A DNA stretch of 64,000 nt from DASZQY01 sp963843565 (lineage in GTDB: Bacteria > Pseudomonadota > Alphaproteobacteria > Rhizobiales > Kaistiaceae): assembly GCA_963843565.1 (NCBI GenBank), contig CAWJKY010000004.1, positions 186,001-250,000 on the forward strand, read 5' to 3'. The notes beneath the pieces are model-generated. The model saw only the letters and a list, made by a program, of their open reading frames with translations, was not told where the DNA came from and ran no database searches. Of the stretch, positions 63,576-64,000 are shown piece after piece. Numbering within the stretch: position 1 is the stretch's first letter; every line of letters begins with the position of its first letter. The translations under genes were made by a program, and so were the position numbers.

Positions 63576-63761
63576 ATGCCCGAAGTCATCGTCTACGCCG
63601 CCGAGGGGCGCACCCCGGAACAGAAGAAGGGCCTGATGAAGGACATCACCGAGGCGCTGGTGAAGAACTACGGCGTCAAGGCCGAGGTGGTGACGGTGCA
63701 GATCGTCGAGGCGCCGATGACGAACAAGGCCAAGGGCGGGATTCCGTTCACGGAACGCTAG
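63576..63761 (+). CDS. 4-oxalocrotonate tautomerase family protein
   Basis: 61 residues from the ATG at 63576, preceded by GAGGAG. The catalytic Pro1 (after Met removal) is directly followed by EVIVYAAEGRTPEQKKGL, typical of small tautomerases. The closing NKAKGGIPFTER contains the usual GG. The role is not fixed; such proteins tautomerise enol/keto compounds in aromatic degradation. Confidence 0.87.
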   Translation: MPEVIVYAAEGRTPEQKKGLMKDITEALVKNYGVKAEVVTVQIVEAPMTNKAKGGIPFTER

Positions 63762-63772
63762 GTCGACCCCCC

Positions 63773-64000
63773 ATGCCAGCCCCGATCCCGGTCGAACTCG
63801 TCGCGCCCTCCGCCGACTGGGTCGCGCTTGCCGAAGCCGAAGCCGCGCGCCTCAAGGCCGCGCTTGGCGACGTGCTTGTCGCCGTCCATCACATCGGCTC
63901 GACCGCGATCCCCGGGATCATGGCCAAGCCGATCGTCGATCTCATGCCCGAAGTCACCAGCCTCACCGCGCTCGACGAGATGGAGGATCGCGTCGTGGCG
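63773..64000 (+). CDS. GrpB family protein (UPF0157), 5' part
   Basis: 76 codons from the ATG at 63773 to the window end. VHHIGSTAIPGIMAKPIVDLMP is read in two parts (VHHIGSTAIPG and IMAKPIVDLMP) and is the nucleotidyltransferase-like core of the GrpB/DUF402-type family, with GS and DxM. The function is unknown. It follows the tautomerase gene by 11 bases. Confidence 0.85.
   Translation, partial: MPAPIPVELVAPSADWVALAEAEAARLKAALGDVLVAVHHIGSTAIPGIMAKPIVDLMPEVTSLTALDEMEDRVVA

Overview
The window is 64 kb of GC-rich chromosome, almost certainly from an alphaproteobacterium of the Hyphomicrobiales (Rhizobiales) type. This rests on gene content and order: tlpA divergent from argH, then an LptM-like lipoprotein and lysA; a TIGR02302/DUF4175 protein; a DUF2125 protein; an MJ0042-type zinc-ribbon protein divergent from ftsEX; metX-metW; phaA-phaB divergent from phaR; a Fur-family gene overlapping ispG; and an alphaproteobacterial LexA-type box (GTTC-N7-GTTC). 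The genus cannot be fixed from the sequence alone. Most of the window is ordinary, densely packed housekeeping DNA. There are no rRNA, tRNA, CRISPR or IS transposase genes.

Layout. 1-1.5 kb: two consecutive GGDEF genes. 1.5-8.7 kb: tlpA/argH, an FRG-domain gene wedged into the argH-lptM-lysA block, and DUF4175. 8.8-16.8 kb: a methyltransferase, hpt, a zinc-ribbon protein, ftsE-ftsX, YdcF, plsC, a small gene with a LexA box at its start, chaC, DUF2125 and GlcG. 16.8-25.2 kb: chorismate mutase-hisC-tyrA (overlapping), metX-metW, a methyltransferase, gloB and a NYN-domain protein. 25.2-28.1 kb: polyhydroxybutyrate genes phaB, phaA and phaR. 28.1-33.2 kb: a degenerate-GGDEF/EAL protein, a membrane protein, rpmF, mtgA, a polyprenyl synthase and a membrane protein.

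33.2-39 kb is the clearest accessory segment. It holds about 1.1 kb of hairpin-rich DNA without a convincing gene, a small hypothetical gene, a lower-GC 843-residue protein that joins a DEAH-like helicase to a C-terminal PD-(D/E)xK nuclease-like domain, a cluster of palindromic repeats, and a YHYH-domain protein with one copy of that repeat inserted in frame. 39-46.8 kb returns to core genes (ispG, a Fur/Zur regulator, bdhA). These are interrupted by a lower-GC MmeI-like restriction-modification gene whose last codons are frameshifted into a nucleotidyltransferase gene; a patatin follows. 46.8-64 kb is mixed metabolism and regulation: LysR/SDR, an extensin-like protein, a TIM-barrel isomerase, a small secreted protein with a membrane protein, a hydrolase, a frameshifted VOC dioxygenase, a methyltransferase, an ArsR/SRPBCC cluster with paired operators, an aldo/keto reductase, an adenylate cyclase-ATPase, pyruvate carboxylase, a tautomerase and a partial GrpB.

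The main discovery candidates are the single-gene helicase-nuclease (34687-37218) as a possible stand-alone anti-phage effector, the FRG and MmeI-like genes as further singly inserted defence-type genes, and the in-frame palindromic element in the YHYH gene, which resembles the protein-invading palindromes known from Rickettsia.
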